Source of the DNA: Syntrophales bacterium
Lineage (GTDB): Bacteria > Desulfobacterota > Syntrophia > Syntrophales > UBA5619
DNA length: 59,841 nucleotides
Direction: 5' to 3'
NCBI GenBank assembly: GCA_030654195.1
Contig: JAURXV010000057.1
Location: forward strand, 1 to 59,841
Below the pieces are notes generated by a model that was not told the DNA's origin, did not search any database, and saw only the letters and a list, made by a program, of their open reading frames with translations. Positions 15,871 to 24,503 of this stretch are shown here, one piece after another (within the stretch, counting starts at the first letter, position 1; each line of letters starts with the position of its first letter). The translations under genes and the position numbers were made by a program.

Positions 15871-17559
15871 CTAACCGGCCGAAATCATCTTGCGGAGCTC
15901 CCGTTTCAACACCTTTCCGATGGGGCTGAGCGGCAGTTGATCCATGAACTCGATCACCCTGGGAACTTTGTAAGAGGTCACTTTTTCCTTCATGTAGGCG
16001 ATAATCTCCTGCTTCATCGCTTCATTTTTCTCCCGTCCCGCCTTGAGGACGATGGCGCTGGCCACAATCTCGGAGCCGGGGCGGTTGGGATCCGGCAGGC
16101 CGACGGTGGCGGCGCTGTCCACATCCGGATGCCGGACCAGAACCTCGTCAACCACCCGGGTGAAGACCTTGAAACCGGAAACGTTCACCATATCTTTGAC
16201 CCGATCGACGATGTAGAAGTATCCGTCCTGGTCCATTTCGGCGATATCGCCCGTATAAAGCCACCCATCCCGGACGGTGCGGGCCGTCTCCTCGGGTTGG
16301 TTGTGGTATCCTTGGAATATCTGAGGACCTCTGGCCACAATCTCTCCTGCTTCTCCCTGAGGAACCACCTGCCCCGACTCCGGATCAACAAGCCTTACCT
16401 CGGTATCGCTCAGCGGAATCCCAACGGACCCCACCTTCTTCAGGCCGCGATGGGGAAGCGAGGTGATCAGCGTTGTCGCCTCGGTCAGTCCATAGCCCTC
16501 GATGAGCTTGTTCCCGACCAGCTCTTCGAATTCATGGATATTTTCAGCGGGGAACGGGGCTGATCCGCTGATGAAGTATTGGATTCCGGAAAAATCGAGG
16601 GCGCGGAATTCGGGCAGTTTCATCAATTCCAGATAGATGGTGGGGACGGCCAGTATGGATGTAGGCTTGTATTTCCGGATGGCCGATATCAGAGACTTGA
16701 GGTCTCGCGGGTTGAGCACCGGGATCAGGGAATTTCCCAGTGCGATGCAGCCCATCGCGATAAAACAACCGGCCACGTGGAACATCGGATAAGGACAAAG
16801 CGTCGTGTGTGCCCCAATGGTCAGTCCCAGCCAGGAGTTGTTCTGCACCATGTGGCGAACCACATTCCGATGGGTCAGAACGGCCCCTTTGGGACGCCCG
16901 GTCGTCCCACCGGTGTACATCATGAAGCAGGGGGCTTCGGGGTTCACCTTTACTGCCGGCAAATGGCGCGGCATGGCTTCGAGCGCCTGCGAAAAACGGA
17001 TCACCTTGATCCCCGGCAGGGAACCGACCCTTCCGGTGGGGATCTTCTTGAGCAACTTCCCCAGAACCTTCTTGAGAGGGGGGAGAAAGTCGGCGATGGA
17101 TGCGACCACTACGGTCTTAACCCCCGTCCTTTCGACTACCTTGCCCACCTTCTCGAAGAGGGCGTCGAGGGTCAGGAGGATCTTGACCCCGGCGTCATTG
17201 ATCTGTTGCTCGAGCTCATCGGGGCTCATCAGCACGCTTGCGCCGGTATAGACGCAGCCTGCCTTCAGGATGCCGAGACAGGAGATGTAACAGGCGGGGA
17301 TGTTGGGCAGATGGACGCCCACGGTATCTCCGGGCCGACAGCCGTTCTCTGCCAGAAAGTGGGCAAACTGGCTGGAAAGCGTGTCAAGGTCGCGGTAGTT
17401 TATACGGCTCCCCATGTAGTAGAGCGCGACCCTGTCCGGGACCTTCTCAAAGGCTTCCCTGATGAATTCCGGGTAGGAAATGGCGGGATATTCCAGCGTC
17501 GGCGGCACCCCTTTGTCATAAAACTTCAGCCAAGGCTTCTGATCATAGATCTCTTTCAC
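15871..17559 (-). CDS. Acyl-CoA ligase (AMP-forming)
   Basis: 562 residues from the GTG at 17559, chosen over ATG 17634 because GGAGGG precedes it and family homology begins there (VKEIYDQKPWLKFYDKGVPP). Motifs: YTGGTTGRPKGAVLTHRN, GYGLTEA, GWLYTGDIAEMDQDGYFYIV, DRVKDM and the C-terminal lysine context PLSPIGKVLKRELR. Typical medium/long-chain ligase length. Its promoter at 17707-17735 is nearly the same as that of the glycyl radical enzyme gene, suggesting joint expression. Likely substrate is a fatty or other hydrophobic acid. Confidence 0.9.
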   Translation of the reverse strand: MKEIYDQKPWLKFYDKGVPPTLEYPAISYPEFIREAFEKVPDRVALYYMGSRINYRDLDTLSSQFAHFLAENGCRPGDTVGVHLPNIPACYISCLGILKAGCVYTGASVLMSPDELEQQINDAGVKILLTLDALFEKVGKVVERTGVKTVVVASIADFLPPLKKVLGKLLKKIPTGRVGSLPGIKVIRFSQALEAMPRHLPAVKVNPEAPCFMMYTGGTTGRPKGAVLTHRNVVRHMVQNNSWLGLTIGAHTTLCPYPMFHVAGCFIAMGCIALGNSLIPVLNPRDLKSLISAIRKYKPTSILAVPTIYLELMKLPEFRALDFSGIQYFISGSAPFPAENIHEFEELVGNKLIEGYGLTEATTLITSLPHRGLKKVGSVGIPLSDTEVRLVDPESGQVVPQGEAGEIVARGPQIFQGYHNQPEETARTVRDGWLYTGDIAEMDQDGYFYIVDRVKDMVNVSGFKVFTRVVDEVLVRHPDVDSAATVGLPDPNRPGSEIVASAIVLKAGREKNEAMKQEIIAYMKEKVTSYKVPRVIEFMDQLPLSPIGKVLKRELRKMISAG

Positions 17560-17706
17560 AGCAACCCTCCCTGATCCATGGATAACCGCTTGAGTGGAAG
17601 CTTGACGCCTTTTGCCGAGAGAAATGTGCGGCACGACCGCCGCTCAATTCCTTGTTCTTTGGTTCTCCGATAAGTCTACGATGAGTATTTGCTTTTTGTG
17701 GGCTTG

Positions 17707-17735
17707 AGGATAAGAAAAGCGGTCTTGTATGTCAA
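17707..17735 (-). promoter_or_regulatory. Promoter of the acyl-CoA ligase gene
   Basis: Reverse strand CTCCTTGACATACAAGAC: TTGACA (17735-17730), 17-base spacer, TATCCT (17712-17707). It shares the extended -35 region with the glycyl radical enzyme promoter at 22480-22508. Confidence 0.6.
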
Positions 17736-17821
17736 GGAGAATTTATCACAGCCGGCATCCTCTTTTTTTCTGGACATGCAAGCGCCATTTTCATATAAAT
17801 TGCCGGAAAGGTAACGATAAG

Positions 17822-18640
17822 ATGCTTGCTCCCCATCCTTATGCTGCGCTCGAGTATTGGTACTTCAAAGTCAACGCCGGGCCGCTGGCGCTTTTGGTGG
17901 ATTGGATCGCGCGCCGACGGGTCAACGAACAATGGATGCGCGCCAGCATCCATTCACCGCACAAGCGGGAAGTGCTCTTCGAAAAGCGAACTTCCCTCAT
18001 GGGCGGCGAGCAGGATTCTCTCGACACCAGGCGCACAGCCGGGCAGGTCGGTGAGGTCGCATGGGAATTGGATATTGACATCCAAAATCAGAAATGGATC
18101 GCGCCGGATGTCTTTCCCGTCCGGCTGTTACGCATGACCGACATGGCTCTCGTCAGCGCGCCATTCGCCCTCTTTACGGGTTGGGTGCGCCACGGCGCGC
18201 AGCGCATCGAGCTTCAACGTGCGCCGGGAATGATCGCCCACTATTGGGGACGCCGGCTTGCGCCGGAATGGTGGTGGGTGTCTGCCAATCAATTCGATCG
18301 AGAGGGCATTGCGGTTGAATGCACCGTCTTCCGATCCGGCTTGTGGGGAATCCCCGTCCGTTTGCCCATGGCCTATCTTTATCTCCGCGACGCGGCGACG
18401 CAAAAACTCGTGACGGCGCCGCCCGCCATTGCGCAAGTAAAAGGCTCGCCGGAAAACTTTGAGATTCAATTTCGGCGACTGGGGGCGGCGCCGATCACGT
18501 TGAAGGCTTGGGGATGTGACTACGGCGATTTCGGCGAGAGGATCATCAACACCCTGGTCGGGGATTTGGAAATCTGGGAAGGCGGGAAAATGATCGCCCG
18601 CGCCCAGGGCAAAGCCGGACTGGAGCGGCGTACCCCTTAG
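17822..18640 (+). CDS. CrtC/AttH-like (lipocalin-type beta-barrel) protein of unknown function
   Basis: 272 residues from ATG 17822 (GGAAAGG upstream); an earlier in-frame start at 17729 lies within the divergent promoter and is rejected. The opening ALEYWYFKVNAGPLALLVDW resembles the 'EWWYF' start of the CrtC/AttH/tocopherol-cyclase-like group, whose members act on hydrophobic isoprenoid-type molecules. Other features are GMIAHYWGRRLAPEWWWVSA and a C-terminal beta-rich part. No signal peptide. It converges with the activase gene, the two stops overlapping by four bases, a tight arrangement that suggests long association. The function is unknown; hydrophobic ligand binding is inference. Confidence 0.6.
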   Translation: MLAPHPYAALEYWYFKVNAGPLALLVDWIARRRVNEQWMRASIHSPHKREVLFEKRTSLMGGEQDSLDTRRTAGQVGEVAWELDIDIQNQKWIAPDVFPVRLLRMTDMALVSAPFALFTGWVRHGAQRIELQRAPGMIAHYWGRRLAPEWWWVSANQFDREGIAVECTVFRSGLWGIPVRLPMAYLYLRDAATQKLVTAPPAIAQVKGSPENFEIQFRRLGAAPITLKAWGCDYGDFGERIINTLVGDLEIWEGGKMIARAQGKAGLERRTP

Positions 18641-19575
18641 GAGCCGTGTAGAGATATGGGTGTCAGTCCTGCCTGGCGGAAGCGGTTGGCAATCATCGAT
18701 ACCTCATCCAAAGACAAGTCGGGCAGCGACAATGGTAGCAGTGGGCTATCCAGGCGATGTATCTTGTCTTCACCCAGGCGGTGGTAAGGAAGCAAGTGGA
18801 CGGCGGTCAATCCCAATGATTGCAGGAAAAGGGCGATGTCGTCCAGGTTTTGCGGTGTGGTCGTTAAAGTGGGTATCAAGGGAATACGAGGAATGATTTG
18901 TATCCCGTCGGCAACCAGGCGGCAAAGATTGTCCAGGATTAGAGTATTTTCATAGCCGGTCAACTGCCGATGCCGGGCCGGGTCTATTGCTTTCACATCG
19001 AACAGCACCAAATCGCAGTATGGCAGAACGCCAACCAGCCGTTCCCATCCGACCTGGCCGCAAGTTTCCAGCGCCGTATGAATGCCATGCTCTTTGCAGC
19101 GTCGGAAGAAGGCGATCAGGAATTTCGTTTGCAGCATGGCCTCGCCGCCCGATGCCGTGACGCCGCCGCCCGATGCCCGGTAAAAGGGCTGATCGCGCAG
19201 GACTTCCGCTGACAATTCATCCACACTGTAATACCGCCCGACCACCCTCAGCGCGCCGCTTGGGCAGGCCGCAGCGCACAGCCCGCAGCGGTCACAGGCA
19301 GCACGCCGGATGCGCTTAGCGGTGTTGGGCGCGCCGTCATCTTTTTCTGCGGGGTAAACGATGGCATCACACGGACAGGCGCGAACGCAGGCGCGGGCAT
19401 TGATGCACCGTTCCGCCTGGAAAGCGATCTCCGGGAACGGCAGCAGCCCTTCCGGGTTTTGGCACCAGCGGCAGCGCAAGGGGCAGCCTTTGAAGAAGAC
19501 CACCGTGCGGATGCCCGGCCCGTCGTGCAGTGAGAAACGCTGCACGTCGAAGATCAGCCCAGGTTTCGCTTCCAC
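18637..19575 (-). CDS. Glycyl radical enzyme activating enzyme (radical SAM, PflA-type)
   Basis: 312 residues. Radical SAM cluster motif CPLRCRWC (Cys31, 35, 38), then a ferredoxin insert with two Cys-rich cluster motifs (RCINARACVRACP and ACDRCGLCAAACP) at about 57-110, as in activases of the glycerol-dehydratase, CutD and BssD kind. It abstracts hydrogen from the glycine of its partner using SAM and reduced clusters. GGGVTASGGE is the family's SAM-binding loop. It starts 1 base after the glycyl radical enzyme stop, hence one operon and an evident pair. Confidence 0.95.
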   Translation of the reverse strand: MEAKPGLIFDVQRFSLHDGPGIRTVVFFKGCPLRCRWCQNPEGLLPFPEIAFQAERCINARACVRACPCDAIVYPAEKDDGAPNTAKRIRRAACDRCGLCAAACPSGALRVVGRYYSVDELSAEVLRDQPFYRASGGGVTASGGEAMLQTKFLIAFFRRCKEHGIHTALETCGQVGWERLVGVLPYCDLVLFDVKAIDPARHRQLTGYENTLILDNLCRLVADGIQIIPRIPLIPTLTTTPQNLDDIALFLQSLGLTAVHLLPYHRLGEDKIHRLDSPLLPLSLPDLSLDEVSMIANRFRQAGLTPISLHGS

Positions 19576-19576
19576 C

Positions 19577-22372
19577 CTAAATTTCGTGCTCCATGCGGTT
19601 GATCATCTCGTCTTGCACGGCGCGGCTGAGGTCGGTAAACAGCGCCGAATAACCGGCGACGCGCACGACCAGATCGCGATATTCTTCGGGCCGTTCCTGC
19701 GCCGCCAGGAGGGTGGCGCGGTCGACGATTTCCCATTGGAGCTGCATTCCGCCCAGCGCCAGGTAGCCCCCCAGCAAACCGTCGAGAATCCCGGCCCCTT
19801 GCGGCCCGGCCAGCCCTTTGGGATTGATGCGCTGGTTGAGCGCCAGCCCGTTGCCGACGAGACGCTGGTTGAGTTTGGAGGCGGAACGCAGGGCGGCCGT
19901 CGGCCCGTGCTGGTCACGACCATGCGCCGGTGAAACACCTTGGGAAAGCGTCGTGCGGGCATGGCGGCCGTCAGGCGTGGCTCCGACGAGCAGCCCGAAG
20001 ACGATGTGCATCGTGACGGAATACAGACCGGGTTGATAGCGGCCGCCGCGATAGGTGGGATATTTCCCCACTTCCTGGCAGTATATTTCAGCCGCCAGAC
20101 GCGCCCAGGCGTCGGCGCGGTCGTCGTCGTTGCCGTATTTTGGAGCGTGGTTGATGAGCAGTTGGCGCAGCGGCTCTTGCCCCTCGAAGTCATCGTCCAG
20201 GGCGCGCAGCAGCTCTTCCATGGTCACGCGTTTTTCCCGGAAGACCAGTTGATCTATGGCGGCCAGCGAATCGCCCACGGTTGCCGTGCCGACGCCCTGT
20301 GGGCCGGTAAAGTTGTAACGCGCTCCGCCGGCGGTCACATCCTTGCCCTGCGCCAGGCAGTCGTCGGTGAAAGCCGAAACGAAAGGCGTGGGTTTGTGCG
20401 CCGCGTGAACGCGGGCCAGTCCCTCCAATCCGTCAATCATCAAGCTCACCAGATAAGCCACCTGCCGGCGATAAGCCTCGACCACGTCATCCATCGAGGC
20501 AAAGCTGCGCGGGTCGCCGGTAGCCGGGCCGATAGGCTCGGTGACGATCCGTCCACAGCCGTTGTTGAGCGCCAGCTCCAGGCATAACCCCATGTTGAAC
20601 AGGGCGGCGTCCGAAGAGGTAAAACTACAGCCCGGCACGGCCGGCTCGACACAGCCGATAATGCCATAGGTGCGAGCCTCGGCCAGCGGGATATTTCGCT
20701 CGATCATGGCGCCGATCACAGCCTCGTCATTGAAGATTTGCAGATTGCCAATCCCTCCGGCCACAGCCTGGCAAACCCGATTGCGAAACTCGGGAGGCGT
20801 GTTTGCGTGCAGGCGCACACCGAAGTTAGGCTGGGGAGTGCGCATGCGCTCCATCGCTTCGAGCGCCAGGTACGAGAAATCATTCGTGGCATCCAGTCCA
20901 TTGGCGTCTGTGCCGCCAATGACGGTGTTGGCCCACGACGTCAGTCCGCTGAACGCCACGGTGGCATCGGAGTCGAACAGCGGCAGGGATTCTGAGAGCT
21001 TGAGGTAGAAGCACTCCAACAGTTCCCGAGCCGCCCGGCGGTCCAGGCGCCCGGCGGCAAGATCGGCCGCGTAATAGGGATGGAGGAACTGATCGATCCG
21101 CCCGGGGGAGATGGCCGACACGTAGGATTCCATTTGCGCGGCGTAGTGAACGAAAAGGACGGTTTGCAGCGCCTCTTGCAGGGTCCGCGCCGGCATCGCC
21201 GGTACGCGTTGACAGACCTTGGCGATCCGTTCCAGCTCGATCCGCCGCTGCGGGTCAACCTCGATCTGCGCCTGTCGCCCGGCTTCGGCGGCGTAGCGCC
21301 CGGCCCACTCGATCACGCCGATACAGGCTTCTTCTACCGCCTCGTAAAAGTCTGCTTGCTCACCGGCGGCGCTGCCGCGTCTCTGCCTGGCCTCGGCAAC
21401 GATCTTCTCCAACCCCAATTGCAGGACTTTTTCGTGGTTGAGAAGCTGGTGAGCGATGCCGCCTATCTCGGTCAGGATAAAGGGGGCAATCTTGTCGTAG
21501 TAATCTGCCACCTGCGGCGGCCATGCGGAGCGGGCGTAATCTTCCAGGGTTTTACCACGCCAGTAGAGAAGCATTTCTTCCAACTCACGCCGCTCTTCCG
21601 GACCAATGTGGAAAGGATTGTCCTGGCGCGTTTCCAACGTTGGCAGCTCGCCGAGAATGCGCTGACCGGCGCATTCGGGGTAGACGGCCGCCGCCAGAGA
21701 CTTGCCGGTGAGACCGCCCACCAGTAATTCGTCGGGGGCAATATTCATGGTCAGATGGTTCAAGATGTGTCGCAGCGCCCGCGCCTGGCGCAGCGCGGCT
21801 GGTTGGCCTTCGGTCTGGCGGTATGATTCGGTCAGATAACGGGCGCGCTCGATGCACACCTGGCGCTCCCCGTGCAAGAAACGCTCTTTCAATCGCATGG
21901 GGCGTTCGCCGGACACCGTGGATTGGCGCGTTGGTATCTTAATCTTTTTGCTCCCCTTTTCTTCTTTCACCCCGATCTCTTTCAAATACTCGCGGTAGAT
22001 GCGGATGGCCGCCGGCAGGGTCCAGGTGGTGCGCATAACCAGGCCGGTGTTGCCGCGCGTTTTGATCTTGCCGGTGGCAAAGGCCATGATAACGTTGAGC
22101 TGGCCAGTATAGATTTGGTGGAACACGTCGGCTGTCAGAGAAATGACCACGTTAGGCGGCTCCGCGGCGACGCCTGCTCGAACCTGCATCTGGGTTCCGC
22201 TGCGGGTATCCACATAAGCCTGGATATCCGGATCGCGCATTTTTAATTGAACGATGGCGCGCAGTTTCAACCAGGTGGCGCGAATATCTGCATCGGCTTG
22301 CAATCTGTCGAAGTAACCCAGGGCGAACTGCAAAGCCTGGGCTGAGTCTTTATACGGGAAAGTAGTCATCAT
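19577..22372 (-). CDS. Glycyl radical enzyme with N-terminal SCP2 lipid-binding domain
   Basis: 931 residues. Residues 1-130 look like a sterol-carrier-protein-2 domain (NVVISLTADVFHQIYTGQLN then AFATGKIKTRGN at 98-109), joined by a Lys-rich linker (about 135-155) to a full-length glycyl radical enzyme (about 158-931). The catalytic site is IIGCVEP with Cys574 and Glu576, the Cys-x-Glu arrangement of eliminating or lyase-type members (glycerol dehydratase, CutC), not the Cys-Cys of pyruvate formate-lyase. The radical site is RVAGYSA with Gly907. An SCP2 domain implies a hydrophobic or acyl-CoA-like substrate presented to the radical site. Paired with the adjacent activase; a promoter and two hairpins lie in its leader. 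The exact reaction is unknown; I know of no characterised enzyme with this fusion. Confidence 0.9.
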   Translation of the reverse strand: MMTTFPYKDSAQALQFALGYFDRLQADADIRATWLKLRAIVQLKMRDPDIQAYVDTRSGTQMQVRAGVAAEPPNVVISLTADVFHQIYTGQLNVIMAFATGKIKTRGNTGLVMRTTWTLPAAIRIYREYLKEIGVKEEKGSKKIKIPTRQSTVSGERPMRLKERFLHGERQVCIERARYLTESYRQTEGQPAALRQARALRHILNHLTMNIAPDELLVGGLTGKSLAAAVYPECAGQRILGELPTLETRQDNPFHIGPEERRELEEMLLYWRGKTLEDYARSAWPPQVADYYDKIAPFILTEIGGIAHQLLNHEKVLQLGLEKIVAEARQRRGSAAGEQADFYEAVEEACIGVIEWAGRYAAEAGRQAQIEVDPQRRIELERIAKVCQRVPAMPARTLQEALQTVLFVHYAAQMESYVSAISPGRIDQFLHPYYAADLAAGRLDRRAARELLECFYLKLSESLPLFDSDATVAFSGLTSWANTVIGGTDANGLDATNDFSYLALEAMERMRTPQPNFGVRLHANTPPEFRNRVCQAVAGGIGNLQIFNDEAVIGAMIERNIPLAEARTYGIIGCVEPAVPGCSFTSSDAALFNMGLCLELALNNGCGRIVTEPIGPATGDPRSFASMDDVVEAYRRQVAYLVSLMIDGLEGLARVHAAHKPTPFVSAFTDDCLAQGKDVTAGGARYNFTGPQGVGTATVGDSLAAIDQLVFREKRVTMEELLRALDDDFEGQEPLRQLLINHAPKYGNDDDRADAWARLAAEIYCQEVGKYPTYRGGRYQPGLYSVTMHIVFGLLVGATPDGRHARTTLSQGVSPAHGRDQHGPTAALRSASKLNQRLVGNGLALNQRINPKGLAGPQGAGILDGLLGGYLALGGMQLQWEIVDRATLLAAQERPEEYRDLVVRVAGYSALFTDLSRAVQDEMINRMEHEI

Positions 22373-22401
22373 CAGTTTTCTCTTGCGCCCCGATTATTCC
22401 C

Positions 22402-22454
22402 CGAAGCTTGCTTCGTTCCTTGCCGTCTTGGATACCCCGCAGCTTGCTGCGGGG
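22402..22454. repeat. Tandem REP-like hairpins with CTTG loops
   Basis: CGAAG-CTTG-CTTCG (22402-22415) and CCCCGCAG-CTTG-CTGCGGGG (22435-22454) sit in the leader between the promoter and start of the glycyl radical enzyme gene. The second is a perfect 8-base stem of a type common in REP elements; it could attenuate or stabilise the message. Confidence 0.6.
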
Positions 22455-22479
22455 ATGTTCATTGCTTTTGCGTGAGTTG

Positions 22480-22508
22480 AGGGTACGGAAAGGAGTCTTT
22501 TATGTCAA
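22480..22508 (-). promoter_or_regulatory. Promoter of the glycyl radical enzyme operon
   Basis: Reverse strand TTGACA (22508-22503), 17-base spacer, TACCCT (22485-22480); the stretch CTCCTTGACATAAAAGAC is nearly identical to the ligase promoter at 17707-17735. The leader is about 100 bases long. Confidence 0.55.
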
Positions 22509-22676
22509 GGAGATTTTGACACAGGAGATTTTTATAGCAAGATGCGGATCATCCTTTTGACTTTGTCCCGAATGGGGAATATCGCCGCATCGGCGAAGAG
22601 GATTCTTTCCGTTGGCGGTTTATCTTGACGGATGATCTGTTTTGTAATAGCGTACCCGCAAAATTCTACACAAGGT

Positions 22677-23264
22677 ATGACAATGATTGAAGAAGAACTT
22701 TGGCAGAACCTGCGGGACCGGTCTCCGCAAGAGGTCGCTATTTGCGCAATGGCGGAATATGACGGCAAGAACAGAACATTCGGCATCCGTGTGATGAATG
22801 ATCGGTTTATTGTCGATGTAGACAAAAAGGTGATCTCCAGTCCCGATCCGGTGAGAAAATCCCATTTTTTACCGCTGTTTCTTCTCCACCACCTGGCATG
22901 CGCCAAGGATATCCCGCTGAACAATTTGCTGGTCTCTCCGAACCAGTTGACGGGCGGCACTTTTTTCTTTCGGGCTTCGCATGAATTGCCTCTTCCCAAA
23001 ATCGCTGAAAAGTTTGATAACAATCTTGAAAAGTTTCTGGAAAAAGGGAAGAAACTGGGTGGAGAGAAGGTTGATTACGGTGACGCCGCCGTAAAATTGC
23101 ATCTGCTTCCGAGGGTTCCGCTCATCTTTGTTCTCTGGAAAAAGGATGAGGAATTTGAAAGTCAGGTTCATCTGATTCTGGACAAGAGCATCGAGGAGCA
23201 GATGAGCCTGGAGGGTGTGTTGCTGGCGCTGCTGTACGCCATCGGTAAATGGGTCGAAGATTAA
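22677..23264 (+). CDS. DUF3786 family protein
   Basis: 195 residues from ATG 22677. The pattern NQLTGGTFFFRASHELPLPK in the middle, followed by a Lys-rich stretch, GDAAVKLHLLPRVPLIFVLW and EEFESQVHLILDKSIEEQ, is that of DUF3786 proteins, which occur mainly in strict anaerobes and whose function is not established. Soluble, no signal peptide. It stands alone between the divergent glycyl radical operon and the convergent glpCBA genes; no operon partner suggests a role. Confidence 0.7.
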   Translation: MTMIEEELWQNLRDRSPQEVAICAMAEYDGKNRTFGIRVMNDRFIVDVDKKVISSPDPVRKSHFLPLFLLHHLACAKDIPLNNLLVSPNQLTGGTFFFRASHELPLPKIAEKFDNNLEKFLEKGKKLGGEKVDYGDAAVKLHLLPRVPLIFVLWKKDEEFESQVHLILDKSIEEQMSLEGVLLALLYAIGKWVED

Positions 23265-23276
23265 CAATCCCTTTTG

Positions 23277-24503
23277 TTATGCTGTTCCCCTTCGTTCCAG
23301 CGCATCACGGAGGAGCTGGACGGGGTGGAGGACCCGGAGGCCGGTCAGGTGGCGGATCTGCATCCGGCACCCTTCGCAATCCGTGAGGATGATATCGGGC
23401 TTCATCCGGGCGACCGCCTCCGCGAGATCCTTCCCGATCTCCTCGGCGATGGCGAACTTCTCTTTCTTGAAACCGTACAGGCCTCCCAGGCCGCAGCACT
23501 CCGCCTCGATCATACTTACATCCAGCCCCGGGACCAGGCGGAGCAGTTCCAGCGCCGGCAGGCCGATATCGAGGGAGCGGAGGTGGCAGGGGGCGAAGTA
23601 GGCCGCCTTCATTGGAATGGGCTGGAAGGTTGCCGCCGGTTTTCCCTCCTCGCGGAGACGCAGCAGGTACTCGCATATGTCGAAGAGGCGTAGCGCGAGT
23701 TCCTCCGCGCCGGGGAGATGGAGGAGCGGGCCGTACTCGTGGCGGAGCATCAGGCCGCAGCTCGTCGAGGAGAAGACAATGTCGAGCCCTCGGACCGTCT
23801 TGAGCAGGGAATCGACGTTCCGTCGGCCCATCTCCCTTGCCCCATGGAGATCCCCGACGCCGAGGCGCGGGATCCCACAACAGCGCTGGGGTGGGACGAC
23901 GACCGTCAGACCGTGCGCCTCCATGATCTCCACGGCGGCCTTTCCCACGTCCGTCTCGTTCGTGTTCGTGAAGCAGCCATAGAAATAGGCAACCTCCGGG
24001 CCGCCGCCTTCCGGCGCCTGCCGGGTGCGGAACCACCGGCGGAAGGTGGGATACTCGTAGGCGGGGAGGGCCCGCCGCCGGTCGATCCGGAGCAGCGCGT
24101 CGAGGAGCCACCGGACGGCCTTTTTCTTCATCAGCGGGTTGACGATCTTCGAGTAACGGGCGGCCATTTCGCCGAAGAGGTCGCTCCGGACGAGGAGCCA
24201 ATCCCGGAAGGTCCTGCCCCGCTCGTCCAGGTATTTCGCCTTGGCCATCATGTTCATTTCGGAGATGGGTACGCCCGCGGGGCAGACCGTGTCGCAGAGG
24301 CGGCAGCCCGTGCAGAGCTCGATCCAGTCGTCCACGGAGGCCTCGGCGGCCGATCGGAAACGCTGCGCCCCCGGCCCTGCCTGCTTCGGTCCCGGGAAAC
24401 GGGGCGTCACCCGGGAGACGGGGCAGGCGGTCATGCAGGTCGCGCACCGGACGCAGACGTCCGGGAGTTTCGTGAGAGGCCCCGGTTTTTCTTCTTTCGT
24501 CAT
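23277..24503 (-). CDS. glpC: Anaerobic glycerol-3-phosphate dehydrogenase subunit C
   Basis: 408 residues. Two N-terminal [4Fe-4S] motifs (CVRCATCMTACP and CTGCRLCDTVCPAG) followed by two cysteine-rich CCG domains (for example QRCCGIP and ECCGLGG), the GlpC layout. It anchors the GlpAB dimer at the membrane and passes electrons from glycerol 3-phosphate to quinone. The start overlaps the glpB stop by four bases, and order glpA-glpB-glpC on the reverse strand is canonical. No membrane span is obvious, as in E. coli GlpC. Confidence 0.88.
   Translation of the reverse strand: MTKEEKPGPLTKLPDVCVRCATCMTACPVSRVTPRFPGPKQAGPGAQRFRSAAEASVDDWIELCTGCRLCDTVCPAGVPISEMNMMAKAKYLDERGRTFRDWLLVRSDLFGEMAARYSKIVNPLMKKKAVRWLLDALLRIDRRRALPAYEYPTFRRWFRTRQAPEGGGPEVAYFYGCFTNTNETDVGKAAVEIMEAHGLTVVVPPQRCCGIPRLGVGDLHGAREMGRRNVDSLLKTVRGLDIVFSSTSCGLMLRHEYGPLLHLPGAEELALRLFDICEYLLRLREEGKPAATFQPIPMKAAYFAPCHLRSLDIGLPALELLRLVPGLDVSMIEAECCGLGGLYGFKKEKFAIAEEIGKDLAEAVARMKPDIILTDCEGCRMQIRHLTGLRVLHPVQLLRDALERRGTA

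Noticed and set aside
16579-17574. 331-codon forward frame over the acyl-CoA ligase
   Set aside because: Antisense shadow of a ligase with complete AMP-binding motifs.
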